From the NCBI RefSeq assembly GCF_000789235.1, contig NZ_KN525716.1, positions 2,400,100 through 2,464,099 of the forward strand: 64,000 nucleotides of DNA. Direction: 5' to 3'. This document shows positions 56,740 to 64,000 of the stretch, one piece after another (position 1 is the first letter of the stretch; each line of letters opens with the position of its first letter). The notes beneath the pieces are model-generated. The model did not search any database and was not told the origin of the DNA. It saw nothing but the letters and a program-made list of their open reading frames with translations. The DNA is from Wocania ichthyoenteri Th78. GTDB taxonomy: Bacteria > Bacteroidota > Bacteroidia > Flavobacteriales > Flavobacteriaceae. The position numbers were made by a program, and so were the translations under genes.

Positions 56740-56994
56740 ATGACTAACAAAAACAAAAAAAAATACTGGAAAGAGAATCAAAAATACTTAGCCATAATCT
56801 TATCAATATGGTTTGTGGTTTCCTTTGGTTTTGGAATCATTTGGGCTGACGAACTTAATAATATAAAATTAACCGGTTTCAAATTAGGCTTTTGGTTCGC
56901 GCAACAAGGATCTATTTATGTGTTTGTGGTATTAATTTTCGCATATATAAGAATCATGAACAAACTAGACAAAAAATATAACTTCGATAAATAA
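56740..56994 (+). CDS. DUF4212 small subunit of a sodium/solute symporter
   Basis: 84 residues with two membrane segments. The start YWKENQKYLAIILSIWFVVS and GFKLGFWFAQQGSIYVFVV match DUF4212, the small partner of acetate/organic-acid symporters. Its stop shares one base with the ATG of the next gene (TAATG), so the two are translationally coupled. Confidence 0.93.
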   Translation: MTNKNKKKYWKENQKYLAIILSIWFVVSFGFGIIWADELNNIKLTGFKLGFWFAQQGSIYVFVVLIFAYIRIMNKLDKKYNFDK

Positions 56995-58682
56995 TGATGG
57001 ATTTACAAACTTGGACTTGGATTATAGTAGGCATTACATTCACCCTTTATATAGGCATCGCTATTTGGACAAGAGCAAGCTCTACAAAAGACTTTTATGT
57101 GGCTGGAGGCGGTGTGTCACCATTAGCCAACGGTTTAGCTACTGCAGCTGATTGGATGAGTGCAGCGTCCTTTATATCGATGGCAGGATTAATCTCATTT
57201 AGTGGTTATGACGGCTCAGTATATTTAATGGGCTGGACAGGAGGCTATGTATTACTGGCATTACTTCTAGCACCTTACTTGCGCAAATTTGGAAAATTCA
57301 CGGTTCCCGATTTTATAGGAGATCGCTACTACTCAAATGTAGCCAGGAGTGTAGCAGTTATTTGTGCCTTGTTAGTGTCATTTACTTATGTGGCAGGACA
57401 AATGCGTGGTGTGGGTTTAGTCTTTTCAAGATTCTTAGAAGTCGATATCAATACAGGCGTCATCATAGGTATGATCATCGTTTTGTTTTATGCGATTTTA
57501 GGAGGTATGAAAGGGATCACGTATACCCAAGTCGCACAATACTGTGTACTCATATTTGCCTTTATGGTACCAGCCGTTTTTATTTCCATCCAAATGACAG
57601 GAAATCCTATTCCACAAATGGGACTCGGTGGTTCAGATGCTAATGGTGTTTTTCTTTTAGAAAAGTTAGATAGTTTGCATCGCGATCTTGGATTCGCAGA
57701 ATATACTTCTGGTAGTAAATCGAAGCTGGATGTGTTTTTTATAACCGCAGCTTTAATGGTGGGAACCGCAGGATTACCACATGTTATTGTTCGTTTTTTT
57801 ACAGTTAAAAAAGTAAGTGACGCTCGAAAATCTGCAGGTTGGGCACTATTGTTTATTGCCATTTTATATACCACAGCGCCAGCCATAGCTGTCTTTTCAA
57901 GAATAAATTTAATCGAGACAGTTAGCAATAAAGAATATGAAAATCTACCAGATTGGTTAAGTAATTGGGAAACTACAGGTTTAATAACATTTGATGATAA
58001 AAATAAGGATGGCAAAGTTCAATATGTAGCAGATGCCAATATAAACGAACTTACTGTAGATAAAGATATTATGGTATTGGCTAATCCAGAAATAGCTAAA
58101 CTTCCTAATTGGGTCATAGCTTTAGTAGCTGCAGGTGCATTGGCAGCAGCTTTATCTACAGCTGCTGGTTTGTTACTAGTTATTTCTGCATCGGTATCTC
58201 ATGATTTAATTAAGAAAATGATTAAACCAAATATTTCAGAAAAAGGTGAGTTGATAGCAGCCCGCTTATCTGCAGTCGTTGCTGTATGTGTAGCGGGTTA
58301 TTTTGGTATTAATCCACCAGATTTTGTAGCAGCCACGGTAGCATTAGCTTTTGGGTTGGCTGCAGCATCCTTTTTTCCAGCAATCATTCTAGGAATTTTC
58401 AACAAACGCATAAACAAAGAAGGCGCTATTGCAGGCATGGTTATAGGTGTTTTACTCATGCTGTTTTATATGATGAAATTTAAATTTGAGTGGTTTGGTG
58501 GTGGCACTAAAGCAGATTGGTGGTTTGGGATATCGCCCGAAGGATTTGGAGCGGTAGCAATGATAGTAAATTTTATTATTTCATTAATCATTTCAAAATT
58601 TACTCCAGCACCACCAAAAGAGGTGCAAGAAATTGTTGAAAATATAAGAATTCCAAGTGGTGTGGGAGAAGCTACACATTAA
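56994..58682 (+). CDS. Sodium:solute symporter (ActP/VC_2705-type)
   Basis: 562 residues with about 13 membrane segments. DFYVAGGGVSPLANGLATAA, MSAASFISMAGLISFSGYDG and RFFTVKKVSDARKS are typical of the sodium:solute symporters of acetate or other small acids. It is coupled to DUF4212 and lies 33 bases before an esterase gene and near acs, so acetate is the best guess for the substrate. Confidence 0.92.
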   Translation: MMDLQTWTWIIVGITFTLYIGIAIWTRASSTKDFYVAGGGVSPLANGLATAADWMSAASFISMAGLISFSGYDGSVYLMGWTGGYVLLALLLAPYLRKFGKFTVPDFIGDRYYSNVARSVAVICALLVSFTYVAGQMRGVGLVFSRFLEVDINTGVIIGMIIVLFYAILGGMKGITYTQVAQYCVLIFAFMVPAVFISIQMTGNPIPQMGLGGSDANGVFLLEKLDSLHRDLGFAEYTSGSKSKLDVFFITAALMVGTAGLPHVIVRFFTVKKVSDARKSAGWALLFIAILYTTAPAIAVFSRINLIETVSNKEYENLPDWLSNWETTGLITFDDKNKDGKVQYVADANINELTVDKDIMVLANPEIAKLPNWVIALVAAGALAAALSTAAGLLLVISASVSHDLIKKMIKPNISEKGELIAARLSAVVAVCVAGYFGINPPDFVAATVALAFGLAAASFFPAIILGIFNKRINKEGAIAGMVIGVLLMLFYMMKFKFEWFGGGTKADWWFGISPEGFGAVAMIVNFIISLIISKFTPAPPKEVQEIVENIRIPSGVGEATH

Positions 58683-58715
58683 TAGTGATAACTATTCAAC
58701 AGAATCAATAAAGAC

Positions 58716-59801
58716 ATGAGAAAAACCCACATACTAATATTTGTTTTAGCATTTATTTTAATGGGCTGTTCAGGGGTAAAAGAATTATCTATAAATTTTT
58801 CAGATTTTGAAATTGAATATTGTGGAAGAGTAGATACTACTAAAATTAAAGCAGCAGAACTATATTGGTCTGGTACTTCAATAAAGATGAATTTTGAAGG
58901 CGAGTCAATTCAGGCATTGTTAAAAGATGAGTCTGGAGATAATTATTATAATGTAATTATAGATAATGATAGTGTTTTTATTTTAAGACCAGATAAAATA
59001 AAGCAATTCTATCAACTGGCCTCAAACTTGCCAAAAGGAAAACATTCAATAGAAATTTTTAAAAGAACTGAATGGAATAGAGGCAAAACTAGCTTTTATG
59101 GTTTTAAAATTAATAATAAGGCTAGATCATTACCAAAACCAGCACCCAAACAGAGAAAAATAGAGTTTTATGGAAATTCCATAACAGCAGGTTATGCGAT
59201 TGAAGATCTTTCAGAAAAAGACTCACCAGACAGTACTTACACCAATAATTATTTGAGTTATGCTGCCATTACTGCCAGACACTATGATGCCGAATATCAA
59301 TGTATTTGTAAGAGTGGTATTGGTATAACAGTGAGCTGGCACCCATTAATAATGCCAGAAATGTATAATAGATTGATTCCTGAGGATAGCACTAGTCAGT
59401 GGGATTTCTCTTTATATCAACCTGATATGGTTGTAGTTAATCTATTACAGAATGATTCTTGGTTGGTCAATATGCCCGAATATGCAGAATTCAAAAAGCG
59501 ATTTGGAAACAAAACACCAGATGAAGAATATATTATAAATGCCTATCAGCAATTTATAGTAGATTTAAGGAGGCATTATCCTAATACTAGCATTATCTGT
59601 TCTCTTGGAAGTATGGATGCCGCTAAGGAAGGTTCAAAATGGATTGATTATATTAATTCCGCAGTAACAAATCTTAATGATAAAAAGATCTACACTCATT
59701 TTATGCCCTACATCAAAGCTGCAGCACATCCGTCAATTGAAGATCAACAAATAATGTCAAATAGTTTAATTGAATTTATTGATAAAAATATTGATTGGTA
59801 A
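58716..59801 (+). CDS. SGNH-hydrolase lipoprotein, CE2-like acetyl esterase
   Basis: 361 residues with lipobox LMGC (C18). The N-terminal beta domain (~25-135) and the SGNH domain (~145-360) occur in the order known from CE2 acetyl esterases. Block I reads FYGNSITAGY with the nucleophile Ser, and the last block has AAHPSIEDQ with the His. It should remove acetyl groups from sugars in the periplasm. It lies between the symporter and acs genes, which suits a source of acetate. Confidence 0.87.
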   Translation: MRKTHILIFVLAFILMGCSGVKELSINFSDFEIEYCGRVDTTKIKAAELYWSGTSIKMNFEGESIQALLKDESGDNYYNVIIDNDSVFILRPDKIKQFYQLASNLPKGKHSIEIFKRTEWNRGKTSFYGFKINNKARSLPKPAPKQRKIEFYGNSITAGYAIEDLSEKDSPDSTYTNNYLSYAAITARHYDAEYQCICKSGIGITVSWHPLIMPEMYNRLIPEDSTSQWDFSLYQPDMVVVNLLQNDSWLVNMPEYAEFKKRFGNKTPDEEYIINAYQQFIVDLRRHYPNTSIICSLGSMDAAKEGSKWIDYINSAVTNLNDKKIYTHFMPYIKAAAHPSIEDQQIMSNSLIEFIDKNIDW

Positions 59802-59866
59802 TAAGGAGCCATATTGTGTAATAAAATACGATACTAATGTTTAAGTCAAAAATTTAAAAAAATCAC

Positions 59867-61774
59867 ATGAGCAACTACCACATAAAACATTTAGAGGAAT
59901 ACTATCAAGTATACAGAAAATCTGTAAGAGAACCAGAAAATTTCTGGGAAGAGGTAGCCGAAGAACATTTTATGTGGCGAAAAAAGTGGAACAACGTTTT
60001 AAGTTGGGATTTTAGTAAACCAGAAATTAAATGGTTTGAAGGAGCACAGCTTAATGTTACAGAAAACTGCATTGATAGACATCTAGTAACTCGTGGTGAT
60101 AAAACTGCTATAATTTTTGAACCCAATGACCCAAAGGAAAATTCAGAACATATTACATATAAGCAACTGCATGAGCGTGTATGTAAATTTGCAAATGTTT
60201 TAAAAAATGAAGGTATAAAAAAAGGAGATAGAGTTTGTATTTATCTTCCCATGATACCAGAATTAGCAATTTCGGTATTAGCATGTGCGCGAATAGGAGC
60301 TATTCATTCTGTAGTATTTGCCGGATTTTCATCAACAGCATTATCTACAAGAATTAATGATTCAGATTGTAAAATAGTCATTACTAGTGATGGGTCTTAT
60401 CGTGGTGCAAAAACTATTGATTTGAAAACTATTGTAGATGAAGCATTAGAAAGTTGTGATGGTGTGAAATCGGTATTGGTTGTAAAGCGAATCAACTCAG
60501 ATATTCAAATGAAAGATGGTCGTGATAAATGGTTACAACCGCTTTTGGATAACGCTTCCGCTGATTACGAAGCAGAAATCATGAACGCTGAAGATCCATT
60601 GTTTATTTTATATACATCTGGCTCAACAGGAAAGCCAAAAGGGATGGTGCATACCACAGCGGGTTATATGGTTTATACCGCTTATACTTTTAAAAATGTA
60701 TTTCAATATAAAGAAGATGATGTGTATTGGTGTACTGCCGACATAGGTTGGATTACCGGACATAGTTATATTGTTTATGGTCCATTAGCAAACGGAGCCA
60801 CTACGGTTATGTTTGAAGGCGTACCAAGTTACCCAGATTTCGGTCGCTTCTGGGAGATTGTAGAAAAACATAAAGTGAATCAATTTTATACGGCACCAAC
60901 TGCCATTAGAGCTTTAGCAAAACAAGGTTTGGAATTGGTTGAGAAATATGATTTATCATCGCTTAAAGTATTAGGTTCAGTTGGCGAACCCATAAACGAA
61001 GAAGCATGGCACTGGTATAATGATAACATAGGAAAAAAGAATAGCCCAATAGTAGATACCTGGTGGCAAACAGAAACTGGCGGTATTATGATAACACCTA
61101 TACCATTTGTAACACCAACAAAACACACTTATGCAACTTTACCATTTATAGGTATACAACCAACGTTAATGGATGAAAATAGAAACGAATTAAAAGGTAA
61201 TCAAGTAGATGGAGGATTGTGTATAAAATTCCCATGGCCATCTATGGCGCGAACTATTTGGGGTAACCATCAAAGATATAAAGACACGTATTTCTCCACT
61301 TACGAAAATAAATATTTTACAGGCGATGGTGCCTTGAGAGACGAGGTAGGTTACTATAGAATCACAGGTAGAGTAGATGATGTTATTATAGTCTCGGGGC
61401 ATAACCTAGGAACGGCACCCATTGAAGATGCTATCAACGAGCATCCGGCAGTAGCTGAATCTGCTATTGTAGGTTTCCCGCATGAGGTAAAAGGAAATGC
61501 CTTGTATGGTTATGTAATTTTGAAGGACACTGGAGAATCTAGAAACCATAATAATCTAAGAAAAGAGATAAATCAAATTATTACCGAACATATCGGACCT
61601 ATTGCGAAGCTGGATAAAATACAATTCACCAAAGGTTTACCAAAAACACGTTCAGGGAAAATTATGCGACGCATCCTTAGAAAGATAGCGTGCAAAGACA
61701 CGAGTAACTTAGGAGATACAAGCACTTTATTAAATCCTGAGGTTGTGCAGGATATTATAGAGAATGTGTTGTGA
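59867..61774 (+). CDS. acs: Acetyl-CoA synthetase
   Basis: 635 residues. The P-loop-like LYTSGSTGKPKGMVHT, then DVYWCTADIGWITGHSY, WWQTETGG, and the regulatory lysine in KTRSGKIMRR near residue 600 (acetylated in other species). Acs turns acetate and CoA to acetyl-CoA at the cost of ATP to AMP. It follows the esterase gene by 65 bases and stands in line with symporter and DUF4212. Confidence 0.97.
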   Translation: MSNYHIKHLEEYYQVYRKSVREPENFWEEVAEEHFMWRKKWNNVLSWDFSKPEIKWFEGAQLNVTENCIDRHLVTRGDKTAIIFEPNDPKENSEHITYKQLHERVCKFANVLKNEGIKKGDRVCIYLPMIPELAISVLACARIGAIHSVVFAGFSSTALSTRINDSDCKIVITSDGSYRGAKTIDLKTIVDEALESCDGVKSVLVVKRINSDIQMKDGRDKWLQPLLDNASADYEAEIMNAEDPLFILYTSGSTGKPKGMVHTTAGYMVYTAYTFKNVFQYKEDDVYWCTADIGWITGHSYIVYGPLANGATTVMFEGVPSYPDFGRFWEIVEKHKVNQFYTAPTAIRALAKQGLELVEKYDLSSLKVLGSVGEPINEEAWHWYNDNIGKKNSPIVDTWWQTETGGIMITPIPFVTPTKHTYATLPFIGIQPTLMDENRNELKGNQVDGGLCIKFPWPSMARTIWGNHQRYKDTYFSTYENKYFTGDGALRDEVGYYRITGRVDDVIIVSGHNLGTAPIEDAINEHPAVAESAIVGFPHEVKGNALYGYVILKDTGESRNHNNLRKEINQIITEHIGPIAKLDKIQFTKGLPKTRSGKIMRRILRKIACKDTSNLGDTSTLLNPEVVQDIIENVL

Positions 61775-61972
61775 TTAAATAATTTAATATCAAATGTTTT
61801 CCTATATAACTCATCATTTAAAAAAAGAATGAGTCATTATACAAGACGCTAAAATTTATTAAAAAAAATCAATGAATAATATATATTAAAAAGCATGTAG
61901 ATAACCACTAAAATTTAATTTTTTCTAAGAACATTAATAGCTATCCAAGTTAATACCCCCAAACTTGAAGGT

Positions 61973-62803
61973 ATGTTATATGAAGAATTATTAAAGTCTT
62001 TTAATGAAGAATTAGAAGACATACATCTTAGGATTTCAACCCCTATGGAAGAAGCAAACCTAGTCATTGCTCTCTGTACTCTCTCCTTAGCGAAATTCCA
62101 AAAAGCCGTCGAAAAGCATGGCTTTCAAAGTATAGATAAGGAGATTAGCTTTTTCAAATCTGTAAAGGTCATCCCTATGCAATATTTAATCTACTATACG
62201 GAGCTTCGTTCTTGTGAGTTAAACATGCCAAAAGGAGGGGAGCTTTTGCAAATACAATTTTTAGAAAACTTAGAAAAAAAGGTTAATCAATTCTTTAATA
62301 AGCATAAAGAGTTTTTAGTATATCTAGAACTAGAACACACGCTTTTAGATAAATATTATTATACCCGTAAATATTTAAATAAAATTCAGTCAATCAAAAC
62401 GTATCCGTATTATAAAGACCCTAACTTTAATACATCTCATGATGCCTTACTTGCTAGAATTCATGGTTTTGAATTGTTTTCCAGTTACATTATCCAAAGA
62501 AAATTTAATATAGAGCATAGCATAAATAACTTCATTGAAAAGAAACTAATATGGAGTGGAAGTTATGCAGGCTTTATAGAATTTGTATATGGCTGTCAAG
62601 CCATGGGATATTTTAATGATGGTAATGCTGAAACCAGCAAAATTGTTGAAATATTAGGCGATTTTTTAGGGATTGATAAAGGTAATTCCTCCAGAACCTA
62701 CAATGAAATTAAAGCTCGAAAAGGATTAAGAATCAAATTCTTTGAAGAAACTGGAAAAAAATCACTTCGTAAAATGGAAGATGAAGACGGCTTAAATTCA
62801 TGA
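61973..62803 (+). CDS. rteC: RteC family protein
   Basis: 276 residues. The start MLYEELLKSFNEELEDIHLR and WSGSYAGFIEFVYGCQAMGYFN (in part) match RteC, the DNA-binding regulator that activates excision genes of Bacteroides conjugative transposons. It has no membrane segment. Its presence beside acs marks the border of a mobile element. Its codon use and base content resemble the neighbourhood, so the element has been long in this lineage or is from a similar one. Confidence 0.88.
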   Translation: MLYEELLKSFNEELEDIHLRISTPMEEANLVIALCTLSLAKFQKAVEKHGFQSIDKEISFFKSVKVIPMQYLIYYTELRSCELNMPKGGELLQIQFLENLEKKVNQFFNKHKEFLVYLELEHTLLDKYYYTRKYLNKIQSIKTYPYYKDPNFNTSHDALLARIHGFELFSSYIIQRKFNIEHSINNFIEKKLIWSGSYAGFIEFVYGCQAMGYFNDGNAETSKIVEILGDFLGIDKGNSSRTYNEIKARKGLRIKFFEETGKKSLRKMEDEDGLNS

Positions 62804-62809
62804 ACTAAC

Positions 62810-62966
62810 AAGACCGAACTCGGTTGAGACTCGGTTTTTACTTTTCAAATTTATTTTGTGCCATATTGATATTCAATTTGTCTGTTTTCATACTACAAAA
62901 CAGGCCAAAAACCATCAATTCTAAAGATGTTAAAATAAGACCGAACTCGGATCAGACTCTGTTAAA
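62810..62966. repeat. Two imperfect direct repeats between rteC and the HTH gene
   Basis: AAGACCGAACTCGG then TTGAGACTCGG (62810-62834) recurs as AAGACCGAACTCGG then ATCAGACTCTG (62937-62961). The first copy can also form ACCGA/TCGGT hairpins and ends in five T. They may be regulator sites or a terminator of rteC; a TTG-started frame across this region (62824-63051) is probably noise. Confidence 0.6.
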
Positions 62967-63072
62967 AACTCAAGAATACTTTTCAATTTTGTCAAACGAA
63001 AGTCAAATCAGAACAAAGACGTCATCTAAAAATATAAACATGACGGCTTAGTTTATAAAGCACAATTAACGT

Positions 63073-63351
63073 ATGGCAGCAACAATTATCACTACTGAAG
63101 ATTTAATAGAATTTAAAATGGAATTGCTTGATGAGATTAAAATTCTACTGCAAGATCATTCAGGACAACATCGTAAAAAATTACTAAAATCCTCAGACGT
63201 TAAAAAACTTCTGGGAATCACTTCAGGAACGTTACAAACACTTCGTGTCAATGGGACGCTTCCTTACTCAAAAATAGGAGGAGCTATTTATTACGACTAC
63301 GATGAAATCCGTAAAGTTTTTGAACAGAATAGAGTTGATAATAAATTTTAA
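63073..63351 (+). CDS. Excisionase-type helix-turn-helix DNA-binding protein
   Basis: 92 residues. A helical N-terminus (1-45) precedes a MerR/HTH_17-like domain: LLKSSDVKKLLGITSGTLQT, then LRVNGTLPYSKIGGAIYYDY. Such proteins bind the ends of conjugative elements and promote excision. It follows rteC and precedes a replication-like protein. Confidence 0.85.
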   Translation: MAATIITTEDLIEFKMELLDEIKILLQDHSGQHRKKLLKSSDVKKLLGITSGTLQTLRVNGTLPYSKIGGAIYYDYDEIRKVFEQNRVDNKF

Positions 63352-63357
63352 GCCGAT

Positions 63358-64000
63358 TTGGAGCCTATCAACTACATCAAGCACCTAAACGGTGTATTTC
63401 AGCAATTCTCAAAGGACAGTCGGTTGAACCCTACACATATTAGTTTATATGTGGCATTATTTCAATTGTGGAATACCAACCATTTTCCTGAGGAGTTCCA
63501 TATCAATCGGGAAGAGGTGATGCAATATTCCAAGATTGGATCAAAAACCACTTACCACCGCTGTATCAAAGAATTAAACCATTGGAACTATTTAATTTAT
63601 TACCCATCTCACAACCCGTTTAAGGGAAGCAGAATCAAGATGTTCAATTTTGGTACAAGTACTGGACAAGCCCTGTACCAAAGCAATACCAAAATTGGGA
63701 CAAGTGATGAACAAGTTCTGTACCCAAGTCATATCAATATCGGGACAAGCAATGGACAAGCGCTGGTATCTATAAATAAACATATACAAACTATTAAAAA
63801 CAATATAAACGTTTCTAAACTTGACCAGCCAAAAAATAAAAATGAGGTAATTGATTTTTTTAAAAAGGAAAATTGGGACTCTAAAGAGGCATTAAAGTTT
63901 TTTAATCACTATAAAGGTATTGGCTGGAAAGTGGGTGGCAAATCAAAAATTGTGGATTGGCAAGCAACAGCTCGCAACTGGATGTTAAAAACTGATGAAA
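63358..64000 (+). CDS. Plasmid/mobile-element-type replication protein (3' end off the window)
   Basis: A frame that starts with TTG at 63358 (no ATG is available between the stop of the HTH gene and this point) reads EPINYIKHLNGVFQQF, then RLNPTHISLYVALFQLWN and CIKELNHWNYLIYYPSH. It resembles the accessory DNA-binding/replication proteins of Bacteroidetes mobile elements. A stretch near 63650-63770 repeats the unit xGTSxxQxL three times. It runs off the right edge. A TTG start is inferred; a lost ATG is the alternative. Confidence 0.65.
   Translation, partial: MEPINYIKHLNGVFQQFSKDSRLNPTHISLYVALFQLWNTNHFPEEFHINREEVMQYSKIGSKTTYHRCIKELNHWNYLIYYPSHNPFKGSRIKMFNFGTSTGQALYQSNTKIGTSDEQVLYPSHINIGTSNGQALVSINKHIQTIKNNINVSKLDQPKNKNEVIDFFKKENWDSKEALKFFNHYKGIGWKVGGKSKIVDWQATARNWMLKTDE

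Noticed and set aside
57488-58015. 175-codon frame antisense to the symporter
   Set aside because: The symporter frame is complete and well conserved; the antisense frame is a by-product of its codons.
62824-63051. 75-codon frame with TTG start between rteC and the HTH gene
   Set aside because: It runs through the two direct repeats and has no recognisable family; likely chance.
1-64000. tRNA, rRNA and CRISPR arrays
   Set aside because: No cloverleaf-like GC-rich stretch, rRNA text or regularly spaced repeats were noticed; a covariance-model scan would settle it.

Overview
The window is AT-rich DNA from a bacterium of the Bacteroidetes, most likely a marine member of the Flavobacteriaceae. 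The signs are a SusC/SusD pair, many Bacteroidetes-type lipoprotein signals, a type IX secretion (T9SS) sorting tail, -33/-7 promoters of the form TTG-N19-TAnnTTTG, an RteC protein and the usual families of polysaccharide utilization loci (PULs). No rRNA, tRNA or CRISPR array was seen.

Layout. 0-1 kb: an AgaS-type amino-sugar isomerase runs off the left edge, followed by a decayed copy of part of a CRTAC1-like gene. 1.4-15 kb (+ strand): susC (frameshifted at a G9 tract), susD, a CRTAC1-like FG-GAP/ASPIC lipoprotein, a GH20-like enzyme, an esterase and a sulfatase. 15.3-25 kb (- strand, transcribed leftward): FG-GAP lipoprotein, GMC oxidoreductase, DUF4962/heparinase II-III lyase, CE7-like esterase, GH88 unsaturated glucuronyl hydrolase and a broken S1_11-type sulfatase. 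25-38 kb: mixed strands with two gluconate-2-dehydrogenase subunit-3-like proteins, a second GMC enzyme, an exported enolase-superfamily protein, two exported Gfo/Idh/MocA proteins (one GH109-like), an amidohydrolase, a sulfamidase-like sulfatase, an esterase pseudogene and an insertion-sequence remnant. 38-43 kb: an operon of sugar isomerase/epimerase, NupG-like transporter, Gfo/Idh/MocA enzyme and second isomerase/epimerase, then a beta-helix protein cut off from its T9SS tail. 44-50 kb: NagB, an Nramp-like carrier without the metal ligands, lipoprotein NagA and DUF4861, with remnants of altronate dehydratase and a sugar isomerase. 50-62 kb: nucleotidyltransferase, NahK-like kinase, MFS sugar transporter, NagB-PIG-L fusion, acetate-type symporter, SGNH/CE2-like esterase and acetyl-CoA synthetase. 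62-64 kb: edge of a mobile element (RteC, excisionase-like HTH, a replication-type protein that runs off the edge).

How the genes fit together. A DUF4962/heparinase lyase, GH88, an S1_11-like and an S1_8-like sulfatase, several deacetylase/esterase genes and amino-sugar enzymes point to a sulfated, acetylated, uronate- and hexosamine-containing polymer, with heparin/heparan sulfate or a marine analogue as the best model. The products would feed amino-sugar catabolism (AgaS, NagA, NagB, NahK) and acetate salvage (symporter and Acs). A second theme is oxidative: GMC plus small-subunit pairs and several Tat-exported NAD-binding enzymes together with TIM-barrel isomerase/lyases resemble the 3-keto-glycoside route of sugar cleavage. 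The locus also carries many broken genes. Some are single-base homopolymer shifts, which may be sequencing errors or phase variation; others have multiple in-frame stops and are real decay. No transcription regulator for the locus is intact in the window.
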